64,000 nucleotides of DNA from contig CAUJLY010000002.1 of the NCBI GenBank assembly GCA_963281155.1, positions 2,480,001-2,544,000 of the forward strand, given 5' to 3'. The stretch comes from Rhabditophanes sp. KR3021. Taxonomy: Eukaryota > Nematoda > Chromadorea > Rhabditida > Alloionematidae. Below, in pieces: positions 47,101 to 57,297 of this stretch; position 1 is the stretch's first letter; each line of letters starts with the position of its first letter. The notes beneath the pieces were generated by a model, which was not told the DNA's origin, ran no database searches, and saw only the letters and a list, made by a program, of their open reading frames with translations. A program made the position numbers and the translations under genes.

Positions 47101-50100
47101 TTAAAAAAGCTTGAAAGAATATGTCTTGCTGAAGATGTAAGATGACCAATCGTTATTCATAACCAAATTACGATATTAATCATTGCAATAATATGCAGAC
47201 TATTGTCATGAAACTAAATAGCTGTTAGTCAGCGCTGAGATTTAAAAGATCTCACAGAAAGGAGTTATAAAAAATCTATTTAATACGTTCATCAAAAATA
47301 TACATTTAAAGATATTAATTAATGAATTTTGGCAATTCAGGTGAAGCTCAGAAAATTGATAGAATTATGGAAAAATTCGCTTCTAGATTCTGCCTTTGCA
47401 ATCCAAATTTAAAGATATTTGCCTCAGCTGACACAGCTTACGTCTTAGCCTACTCAATAATCCTGCTGACCACAGACCTTCACTCAAAAAATGTCAAGAA
47501 AAAGATGACTGTTGAAGAGTACATTAAAATGAATAGAGGAATCAACGACTCAAATGACTTGCCTTCTGACTTATTAATCGAAATTTACGATGACATCAAG
47601 GCTAAAGAAATGAAAGTAAAACCATCGATGGGATCCAGTGTGGCTAAAAATGATTCATTAGCCCTTAGATCAGTAAGAGAAAGAAAGGTAATGCAAAATG
47701 CTGAGTTGAATAATATCAGTGATATTGCTTTTGCCTTGATGGAACAAGCTGCTAGAAGTAATTTGGAATTTAAGAATGCTTCGCATAGCCAATTTGTAAA
47801 GCCAATGTTCGAGTTACTTTGGTCTCCGGGTCTCGTTGCTTTTTCTACCGGTATTAGAGAATCTGATGATGTCGACATCTGGTCTGTATGCCTAGAAGGT
47901 TTCAAACTGGCAACCAGAATTTCTTGTATCTTCCGCATGTCTACGCAACGTGACGTTTATGTCGGTACATTAGCTCAATTTACTCTTCTTACAGCAAACA
48001 GTTCTATCAAAGAAATGAAACAAAAGAATGTTGAATGTATCAAGTTGTTGATGCTGGTCGGGGATGAGATTGGCGATTTTTTGGATGAGTGTTGGTATCA
48101 CGTACTTAAGTGTATTTCACAACTAGAATTAGCTCAAAGCCTAGTCACATCCGGCTCAAAAAACAATCACGATCATCAGGTCGGGCAATCGGCAACTTTG
48201 CTTTACAAAAATGAAGGTCACTTTGACGATAAGATGATCCATTCATTACAGCAATGTTTGGGCGAAGCGTCCAGTCAAAATGTCGTTGTCGCTGTAGACA
48301 AAATCTTTCAAAATTCATCACGCCTCAGTGGAGATGCAATAGTTCACTTTGTTCAGCAATTATGCAGAGTCTCTACTGAAGAATTAAAGATTGCCAACCA
48401 TCCAAGGCTTTACATGCTACAAAAAATCTCCGAAGTATCTTTCTACAATATGGATCGTATCAGGTATTCAAAAACAAAAAAATATTTATTATAAATGAAA
48501 TAAGACTAAAATTTAGTGGCAATTGCATCTTTGAGTTTAAACATCTTTTCAACTAGAAATCTACCAATTTGGCATTTTCAGGAGATGTTTAGTAAACTTC
48601 CTCGATTATACATTTCCCATGATCCACTTAACTTGACTGCCAAAGTACTTAGTCAATACATGCCCACGTTCTCTCCCAATTCTTTTGTAGGTACTTTCGG
48701 CTTGGCAACAATTGTTATAATAAACACAATTTATTTAATTTCCAAAACAATCATTAACAACGTTACCCTTTTCAGAATAGAATGGTCCAAGATTTGGCAA
48801 ATATTGGGTGAGCATTTTAATCTAGCAGGCTGTAATGAAAATGAAACAGTTTCTCATTTCGCCATTGATGCCCTCAAACAATTAGCCCTGAAGTTTTTGG
48901 AAAGAGGTGAATTGCCTAATTTTAGATTCCAGAAAGAATTCTTAAAACCATTTGAACATATCATGCAAAGAAACAACAACCTAGACTGCCATATCATGAT
49001 TTTGGATTGTATTGCAAATATGGTCAAAACACATCCTAGACAAATCAGATCTGGATGGAAGAATATATTTTCAATCTTTATTTTGGCTGCATCTGACAAT
49101 AGGTCAGACGTTGTTGAAAATGCCTTTAAAACTATGACAAATATTATCGTAGACCTTGCAGCTAACAACTTTTTGCTGATTCTCGATTTCTTTCAAGACG
49201 CCATCAAGTGTTTGTCTGAATTTGCATGCAACTTTCACTTTCCCGATCCTTCAATGGAGTCTATACAGTTGATTAGATTATGTGCCACTCACATTTCCAA
49301 TAACAAGCAGGTCTTTATTGAGCATATTCCAGAAGAGGTCACTTCCACCAAATCTAGTCCATTGCATCAGTCCAAAACAATCGCTAAAACCCACAACGAC
49401 TCAATTCAACAAATTTGGCTAAGAGGATGGATTCCTATTTTTAACGAATTGAACTACATCATTAATGACTGTAAATTGGATGTACGCACAAGAAGCTTAA
49501 CCGTCATGTTTGACATCATCAAAACATATGGAAACGAGTTTGAAGAAGAATGGTGGAAAGATTTATTCAAAATCTTACTCAAAATATTCGACCTCTCCAA
49601 GTTCAATGATTGTCCCAATCAGAAGAAGGAATGGATGGTAACTACTTGTGATCATGCCTTGTATGCTATCGTGGACATATTTGCTAAGTTCTTCGACTCA
49701 CTTATACCAAACCAATTGATTAATTTCTATGAATTGCTGTTGTCTTTTACGCTCCAATTGGAAAGTGATCATTTGCCCAGATCTGCCATTACTTGTCTTG
49801 AGACGTTGATTGTTTCCTGTAAAGATAGTTTTAAGCCTGAACATTGGGCGAATACGATTCATTTGTATCAACAAATCTTGAAAGAAACCAGTCCATCATG
49901 TGTGATTGTTTCTCACCAGGCTGCTTCTCCCATCGGCGATAGAAAGAACATGAAACAAAATGGTGTCGGTGCTGTTAAACAAAATGCCCAAGAAGATGCC
50001 TTGAACAAGTTATTTAACTCATATATTGCTCAACTAGAACTAGTCAAGTCCATCAAAACTTTATTATTCCAACAAGTCCAGGGATCAACAAATGGAACTA

Positions 50101-50672
50101 CTGGCCTCGAAATAGAATATACAACCACCGATATTTTTTCCTCTTTCACCACAGATCAGTTGTTAAGTCTGGTAGAATCTATAATGAAAAGCCATCGTAT
50201 TTCAAAAGGACACAATAGTGACGGGGACAGTAGAACTACATTGTGGAAGGCTGCCTACAGAGACAAGAGTAAGCAAAAACTGAATATGATTGATTTTGAG
50301 GTCAAGACCATCTCTTGCGTTGTCAACATTTTGTTTAATTTGTTAACACCTCAGTTTAAACTTGAAGAAGCTAGCGTGACCAGCAATATTTATGGATCAT
50401 TGCAAAATATTTGCCTCGAATCAATTAGCTATTATTTGACCCTTGAATCTGGTTCACACCGACAAATTTGGCAACCCGTAATTTGCTCAATCCTGGTTCA
50501 CTCCATTGAACAAACAAATCAAGAAAATGGAGATGTATCAAAGTCTGCCTATGATCTGCTGAAAGCTCTCGGGCCAGTGATGTGTGACCTTATTGAATCA
50601 GATGAACCCATTTCAATCAGGAAATTACTGAAGCGCTTTTTCAAGCAAAGTCTTACGAATATTATCTTATAA
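44168..50672 (+). CDS. ARFGEF1: BIG-type ARF guanine nucleotide exchange factor (Sec7 domain)
   Basis: Four exons, 44168-44264, 44313-46010, 47341-48463 and 48776-50672, give 1604 residues (human BIG1 has 1849). It opens with MFLITCLEKISNDKD and the DCB region (YFFPFELACQAKSPRIVATA). The HUS-box region is marked by FLLFRALCRLSMK. The Sec7 domain begins near AKFFFTEERLSKSAVGEYLG and contains HLPGEAQKIDRIMEKFASRF (catalytic glutamate just after the glycine) and LAYSIILLTTDLHSKNVKKK with YIKMNRGINDS. Downstream HDS repeats include LERGELPNFRFQKEFLKPFE. The protein activates ARF GTPases at the trans-Golgi. Intron 2 (1330 bases) can only be removed with a GA donor, directly before the catalytic Glu, and contains a decayed antisense gene. 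Intron 3 (312 bases) holds an unexplained open stretch. Confidence 0.92.
46129..46908 (-). pseudogene. decayed unrecognised gene nested antisense in ARFGEF intron 2
   Basis: Coding fragments run from an ATG at 46908 (MVEENGDNKRSADKIAGLIG, NASLEKVDRENL) through a possible 40-50-base fossil intron to NRGSLSVQNVTCDGLQALHA. After a frame change comes GEVCKVRFLKINGEAFYPPQ, then TADVIEEMCIVAHDDLL. Another change leads to CAKEIHCTHCNLTFDVKIIC and NKTSIKDLKLEV. A last one gives MDVICPESDNPVVVNKAYMY and DNACAIGAILPRNVSDAK, ending in TAA at 46129. At least three one-base shifts are needed. The protein was cysteine-containing (CTHC, EEMC). I do not recognise the family. It was once a normal spliced gene in the antisense direction. 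Confidence 0.55.
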
Positions 50673-51501
50673 AAAACCAACCCATATAGAGTTTTATATA
50701 TTTATTATTATTGTTATTATCAAATCGAATACACATATATTTATGCAACACACTGTTATGTAACTTAAACAACAAATGTCCTTTCATTTCCATAACTATA
50801 ATCTATTCACTTCAAATTATATGTAGTCATATACAAATTTTTATTAGTCTAATAAAAAACTTCTACTGAATCGTAAATGAATCTTCTTTCATTATTTACA
50901 ATTGTGGACTTCTGTTGGATTACGTGCGACACATTTAACTTAATGATGAAGAAGCCTATAAATCTGCCAGACTAGTCCAGAGAGGCCTTTTCGATACTTG
51001 GCTTAAGCGTTTTGAGAGCTCTTTATAGTTTAATTTACAATCCTCTTAAAGGTGTGATCGGCAAAGTCAATTAAGCAATCCAATTAACCATTCACCATAC
51101 CCTTACCTAATCTAAAAAATATGCCGTCAAATGCGCCAGAATTTTATAATAACACCAAAAACATCGGGTAACCTTTGTGTACCCTTAAAATCATAACTGC
51201 CACTCAGATATTTCATCCACCACCTCAAGTATCCTATTTTGATGTTAAATTTACTATTACAATGACGTAAACTTGCCACATTAACATTATTTTTAATCGC
51301 ATTCATGACAACAAATGTTGATAAAAATATCATAACATTTATATTAATAGATACACTCATATGGATTTGAAGATTAACAAAAACAATCTTATTTTAGGTA
51401 ATTATTTATTAATTAGGTGTATTTACAAATCTTTAAATATGAGCTGAGTACTATGCATTAATTTTTATGGAATTAATAAAAGTGTGTAAATAATATCTTA
51501 T
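50673..51501. other. intergenic, convergent ARFGEF and bHLH 3' flanks
   Basis: AT-rich. A 77-codon minus-strand ATG frame (51127-51360) starts with a hydrophobic segment (VMIFLSTFVVMNA) that could be a signal peptide. No further support exists, so it is not called as a gene. Confidence 0.4.
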
Positions 51502-52234
51502 TTAAAAAGAATATTCAGTGTCAAGAGTTGTGTGTTGAGGAAGGTAGGAGAAGTATTCTTGAGTAGGAATGGGTTCATACATGTTGTCTTTGGAGAGGAT
51601 AAAGGGAGTTTGGTTTTCTAAGAGAGAATGGTTGCTGGAAGTTGTGCCGTTTGAGGTTTCGGAATCAACGCTTTTACGGTCTTCCACCTGAGTACTTAAT
51701 TCTTCAGATGCTCGATTAATATATGAGTTTTTTTGTTGCAACACCTCTAAGGCTGTGCTATAAAAGTCGTCCATTCCAAGGGGACGAGGTGAGTCATAGT
51801 ACGGTTCCGTAGTTGCAGGCTCCATATTTAAAACTTTCTTTAAATGTTCTATATATTTGTTGGCCAGCTTTAAAATCTTAATCTTTGGCAGTTTTTGTTG
51901 GCGTGGAATGAAGGGAACAATGTTTTGGAGCTCATCAAAAGCTGTATTAATAAGAGAATTACGCATTTTTTCGGTTTGCTTAGGATTTGGGATGCTTTCT
52001 CCCGACACCGAAGTTCCTTTTCTTTTTCTGCCTCGTTTGGCTGGAACGCTAAAAGGAATTTGTTATCAATTTAGTTTAAATTCAAACTTACTATTCTGCT
52101 TTGACAGGAATATAGGTAGATTGTTCCACATAATTCGCTTCATTATACTTAAGAGGTGATGTGTTTGAATGCATAGTAGGATAAGAGTCATTAGTAAGAT
52201 TTGGTGAATAACAATCAACGTATTCTTCAAACAT
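51502..52234 (-). CDS. basic helix-loop-helix transcription factor, diverged class A (Hand/Twist-like)
   Basis: Two exons, 52092-52234 and 51502-52048 (43-base intron), give 229 residues. The basic cluster PAKRGRKRKG is followed by NPKQTEKMRNSLINTAFDEL, QNIVPFIPRQQKLPKIKILK and LANKYIEHLKKVL. Helix 2 (KLPKIKILKLANKYIEHL) matches the KLSKI(K/Q)TLRLA.YI pattern of Hand, Twist and Tcf21-type factors. The DNA-contacting E-x-x-R is kept as EKMR, but the basic region otherwise lacks the usual run of arginines. The tail is acidic and rich in S, T, Y and Q with no known domain. It is a nuclear factor, probably acting as a heterodimer with an E protein. The subfamily cannot be fixed. Confidence 0.8.
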
Positions 52235-53624
52235 TCTACAAGCTTTTTCGACAAACTTTTTTTCTAAAATGACAGATCATAAGCTAACATATCTTATAAC
52301 TTTAAACTAAAAGAAGGTGGAGTCGAGAATGGTTGTGCGCGAACTTTATATTTAGGCTGTGCCAAGTCAAAGAGAAAGCCTCTCGAAGGAGTTATGACAT
52401 TTATGTGAACGTGTGTATAAATATAAGTTAATAAAAAGTCAATTGAGGTATTCTAGTGGGTATATTGGGTATTATTTGAGGTAAATATGTCTCTAAGGAC
52501 TTTAAATTAGTCAAGCATAATTTAAAATTTGCGTTTTGAATAATTAATTAGAGAAACTAAAAACCCCTACAAAGAAAGGGAATATTTTATGGTTAGTAAA
52601 CCTTTATGATTAAAGTTATCACATTAAATGACCCTAAAAAATAAGCGTAAAGCTGAAACATTTTAATAGAAAACATAGAAATAGTGCCTAGCAAAGAGCC
52701 CTTCCGACAAATCAAAATTATCATTATTAAACTAAACTAAATTCTTTTAAATGATGATGCATTAAACTAAGCTCTTTTTTGATAATGCATTAACAAGACA
52801 AAAAGAAGTCTTGCCCTCATTGACTTTTTGTATCAATTATCAATTTTATTTGATAATATTAAAATCATGTATAGCATAAACTTCCTCCTTACTAATCTTT
52901 TCTTAATAACACTTGAAGAAAGTTGCGCATTGTTTATATTAAGTGAGTACTTGATAAGTGAGTTAACGAGTTTTGTGGTATTATTAAACTCTGATTGTGG
53001 AATTAATGCCAAATAAGGAGCGAAGTAGTTTACAAATTTGGATTTGTTTATAAGTTTTATGAGGCACAAGAATATAATTGACCTATTCAACAGTAACAAT
53101 TGAAATTGGAGATGGCATGAGATAGTATATTTATTGCAGTCTAAATACATTGTTTTGTTGCCTAATAATGTAAATAAAAAATAAGACAATTCAAATGAAC
53201 CAACTTTGTTTAAAAAAGAAATAAAAGTTTATAGCATGTCAACGATCTGATTGTAAAGTTTAATTGAGATTTACCAATTACGCATTAAGCTCCGGCACCC
53301 CTCAAATGATTAAGGAAGGAAAAAAGTTCTGGTTACCGTAACAAATGGTTAAGGCCAAGATTAATATGTCAAAAAGTTGACCGAAATGCTTAGTATTTGG
53401 ATGAGGGATGGCAATTGTCACCAGACATATCAATAACTAACTATTATCGGTATATTTCTTCATTAAAGAGGTGTGAAAAGGTTACAAAAAATAAGTATCG
53501 TTTGAAATAGTATATTTAAAGTGAACAAAGGTATTAATTACTTTTTTATATCAAAAATTATTATAGTAGGACAGGGTACGGCACTGACAAATATATTGTT
53601 TTGCTGAATGATTGTATACGCTCA
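52235..53624. other. intergenic upstream of the bHLH gene
   Basis: 1.4 kb, AT-rich. A minus-strand frame of 118 codons (52833-53189) is hydrophobic and low-complexity with no motif, and is judged chance. No RNA gene or relic was recognised. Confidence 0.4.
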
Positions 53625-54723
53625 TTAAACTCTTGGTTTATAGTCTTGATTGATGATGTCGCCAATGTGCTTTTGTATAAATGCAGACTCCTGGATCTTT
53701 TCCAAATTTAAGCGTTTAGTGGCGTCTTTTTGGAGAAGACCTTCTATCAACACTACGGCATCAGGATCCATATCAGGTGGTAACTCGACTGCTTGGTCTC
53801 GTACAATCCGTGAAAAGTTTTCCTTCCCTTCAGTTGCTGAGAAAGGAGCATGACCAATTAGCATCTCATATAGCAAAATTCCCAATGCCCAATTGTCCAC
53901 TTCTTTGGTATAATTGCGTTTGTTTTTTAGCATCTCTGGAGGAAGATATTCTAATGTCCCGCAAATTGTACTTTGCCTTCTAAAAAGAATAAAGATAAAC
54001 AAATGTTGCCAACTTACATAATACCGGCATTTTTGTTATAAACTGCCCATCCAAAATCAGCCAATTTGATGTGATAATCTACTGTTATCAGTAAATTTTC
54101 AGTTTTTATGTCTCTATGCAAAATTCTAAATTCTTGTAATTAACACAAAATGAATTATATTACCTGTGTTCATGAAGATAGATGACTGCCCCAACTGTTT
54201 CATAAAAAAAGCTGCAAGCGACGACAATTGGCAATTTCTGAGCTTTTTGTAGCAAACTGAATAAACTGCCATGGTGGCAGTATTCAGTAATTAATAAAAA
54301 TTTGTTACTGTCTATGAGGACTGAGTAGAGACGAAGGATGTTTTTATGTCTAAAAGGACTTAATTAATCTCAACTATTTGGTTACCTTATGGCTTGTTGG
54401 ATACCAATTTCCCTCCTCAATTGATGGGCCAAGTTGCTTTTAATCATATTTTTGGTAAAAATGACTTTCATGGCATAAAGCTGGTTGGTTTGTTTGTGTT
54501 TAATTTTGTAGACAATTCCGAATCCCCCTTAAAAAATTATAAAGTTTACTCAGGTTATGTATTCAAATTTACCTTTTCCAATTATTGGCCCTAATGAGAA
54601 TTCATTAATAGACTGGTGCCTGTTTTTTGACAAAATATTGCTCTTGATAAATTCCTGATAAAGTTTTTCCTGTGCTTCATCCACCCATTTTTCTTCTCCA
54701 ATGTGAGGCGAATTTTCGGTCAT
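53625..54723 (-). CDS. AURK: Aurora-like serine/threonine protein kinase
   Basis: Five exons, 54573-54723, 54386-54527, 54164-54349, 54018-54125 and 53625-53979, give 313 residues; introns are 45, 36, 38 and 38 bases. The glycine loop is [10 protein letters not shown], the ATP lysine YAMKV, and the alpha-C helix has [10 protein letters not shown]. The catalytic loop is [11 protein letters not shown] (HRDxKxxN) and the metal site DFGWAV, typical of Aurora kinases. The activation segment reads [18 protein letters not shown], equal to Aurora RRTTLCGTLDYLPPEM with the activating Thr. It then has [19 protein letters not shown]. All catalytic residues are intact. Auroras control mitotic spindle and chromosome passenger functions. 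The N-terminus is only about 35 residues and no destruction box is obvious. A vs B/C type is not resolved. Confidence 0.92.
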
Positions 54724-55092
54724 AGTTGGTAGAGTGGAGAATAGTTTAGCCCATTAGAATAAATATCCAATTCGAATATGTTGGTTTTAAGGTAATGAAA
54801 TTTGAATTTGCACTAAAACAATAAACGATTAGATATCTCGAACAACATTGCATAATGCTACATATATATTTTTTAACCATTTATTCAAAACAACTGACAG
54901 TAAGTAAATTTTGTTATTCTAATTGAAAGAACTAACAACCAATAAATTAATGTGTTTATATTAAAAATATCAATAATTAAAGTGTACCTTAATATTTAAA
55001 TCGAAAATAAATAAATTTTTATGTGAATTTTAAAGTGTTTCTAAAACTTGACATTAAAATTAGGAGCATCCTTTGGCTCAAGTCCACCTAGA
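54724..55092. other. intergenic upstream of the Aurora-like gene
   Basis: AT-rich and without a gene; promoter side of the Aurora-like gene. Confidence 0.4.
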
Positions 55093-55625
55093 TCACTCAT
55101 TATCATTTATTACTAGCCCACATGGTCTTCTGTATTCGTTCATCAATTTTGTTCCTATCCATTTACTTCCTGCCAATACAGAACATGCAGCATGTAATGT
55201 CCTTAAATCCCCCGTTCCATTTCGATGCAGATTATACCAAAACAAAGCATCGCGGTTTGTGGCTTTGACAGCTAATTACAACTAAGGAATTTAATTTTAA
55301 AATTTCAACTTTAAACGGTGCTATAATAAGATAAAGGCCAATCATGTTTTTTATTCCTGGATTATTTGGATTGATCTGTATATCTCAAACAATGTTTTAA
55401 ACTGCCTTGATGAAAATGACAGTTAGTTAAATACTCTAATAATTTCTCCTATCAAAGGATTGCTTCCCGATCTCAAACATTTCACTTAATCACATTTTGC
55501 TTGTTTATACAAGAATATTTTCATACGTCTTATTTTCTCCACAAATAATGCCATTAACAAGGTCCATGATATCCAATTTGTAGGTTGCTTGAAGTCTGAT
55601 TAGTCCAACTGAAGCGCCTTTTACA
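55093..55625 (-). pseudogene. decayed, internally deleted prolyl 4-hydroxylase alpha-subunit copy
   Basis: Reading the minus strand from 55625 gives KGASVGLIRLQATYKLDIMD, the conserved start of the P4HA peptide-binding N-domain (GAAxGLxRLQDTYxL). Next, in another frame, comes LSEMFEIGKQSFDRRNY followed by stops (relatives: LSALDCFELGKSAYNEGDYY). After a deletion of the whole middle comes the catalytic C-terminus, ALFWYNLHRNGTGDLRTLHA then ACSVLAGSKWIGTKLMNEYR and RPCGL, ending in TGA at 55093. The last part keeps the His and Lys that bind iron and 2-oxoglutarate, but the HxD part is gone. No introns remain. The functional enzyme hydroxylates collagen prolines in the ER. Confidence 0.75.
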
Positions 55626-55800
55626 TCTACATTTTAGGAATATTTTTACCATGCAATTTTGAAAGTTATCTAAATAACCTTCTCCATTAGTTTGTCTCAT
55701 TAATTCAAATTGATAATTAAAAATTTTAAGGTGTGTTTAAACGTATATTTTATTTAACAAACAATTTACAAAATAACAATTTTTCCAAGAACAACTGAAG

Positions 55801-57106
55801 TTAATCAACATCCAATATTTCATCAAAATTAATATCTTCGTTTTTACTTTCATCAATCATACCCTCTTCATCTGGAGCATGATAGTTACAAGACATTTCG
55901 TGGTTGACAAATTCCCGTTGATTTTTAAAGCTTCTTTCGCAAATACAGGTCCATTTTGAAAGGTTGTGTTTTTTACGGTAGTGTTGATTCAGCAAGGCAC
56001 CACTAATGAAACTTCCTTTACAGTCTTCGAAACAACAGCAAAAGAGTCTTTGATTGAGATGGCGACGCATATGCATTCGCAGAGGTGTCTTTTGGTTGAA
56101 AGCTTTGCTGCAAAGGATACAAACAAATGGTTTCTCACCCTATAAAAGAATATTATGAAGAATGACAAAATTATAGAACAAACCGTATGAATGCGTAGAT
56201 GTGCCGTTAATTTCGAATTATATTTGAACGTTTGTTCACAAAAGTGACACTTTTTTGGGGTCGGCTCGTTTTCGAATGTGAGGAGAAGCACTATCAATAT
56301 CATGACCTGCTGCAACGGCGTCAATCATCCAATCTATGTTTTTTGTATTTCTCACTATCTTCTTACTTTCTGGTTTAAACATTACCTGAGGGCCGATTGC
56401 TTTAACTACATCCGCACTCAACACAACTGTTACCGTCTTGTCAGCCAATTCGGAAGCTTTTTTACGGCCTTTAGTTGGAGGAGCAACGTCCGCAATGCAA
56501 CCATTAGCACTCCTTGAAGTGGTGGCAAATCCTTCTTCATCGAGATCGATGGATGTTTTATTAATGTCTTCGAAACTTCCTGCTTTAACTAAGGTTGGAA
56601 TGTCCCAATTTGATAAACTGATCTCTCCATCTTTGCCTGCTTCTTTTTCATTAAAGACCGTTTGTGGCTGAACATAACTTTCACTCATACAATATTTATT
56701 ACCCTTAGAATCGTGCCACAATTGAGCTGCCGATTCCTCCAGCTCCACTCCATAATCATTGATGTGAGATGAAATGAATTTCATTGAAAATGTGATTGTA
56801 CTCATGAACATGCCTTGATTCTAAAGTGTGAAATTGGGCTTGACAATAGTTACAATTTATCATCTTAGTTGATGTATGCTCACCCAAATGCTCAAACAAG
56901 ACATCTTTGAACAAGAAAAGCTCCTTGCAAATTTCACACTGGAATCGTTGATCTCGTCGGTGATCCGATTTTTCGTGATGACTCAAATTGGAGTAGGAAT
57001 TGAAGCAACGACCGCATTCGTCGCAACTGTGAATTTTTTCAAAGGCATTGTTGTGGGGCTCGTAATGGAATGAAGCTTGACAAATGGGAGGCTTTTTATT
57101 GTTCAT
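55801..57106 (-). CDS. C2H2 zinc-finger protein A, frame broken twice
   Basis: ATG at 57106 is directly preceded by TTTTCAG. The first cluster has CDECGRCFNSYSNLSHHEKS, CEICKELFLFKDVLFEHLGE and CNYCQAQFHTLESRHVHEYN (C2H2 spacing). A +1 frame change within 56756-56811 leads to a long acidic linker (WDIPTLVKAGSFEDIN..., GRKKASELADKTVTVVL). A second +1 change at CCCCAAAAAA near 56245 leads to CHFCEQTFKYNSKLTAHLRI. A canonical 44-base intron (56140-56183) then joins to GEKPFVCILCSKAFNQKTPL, with CCCFEDCKGSFISGALLNQH and a last C-terminal finger, ending acidic at 55801. It is likely a nuclear DNA-binding protein related to gene B next door. Whether the breaks are real, recoded or assembly errors is open. 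Confidence 0.6.
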
Positions 57107-57297
57107 CTGAAAAGTGGTTGTAAGGTAATATATTTTAAGTTAAGAAATAATTATTGGATTTTAACCAACAGCGTAAACAAAGAGAGAACAAAAAATATTT
57201 ATTAAAAAGCAAAGTTATGATAGAAGTTGCTACTGCTTCCATCATTGACTGAAGTCAATAAAATTGTTATGGATGATGATGCTATACCATTAAATAA

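Noticed and set aside
52833..53189. 118-codon minus-strand frame
   Set aside because: AT-rich leucine/isoleucine/asparagine composition typical of chance frames in AT-rich DNA; no motif.
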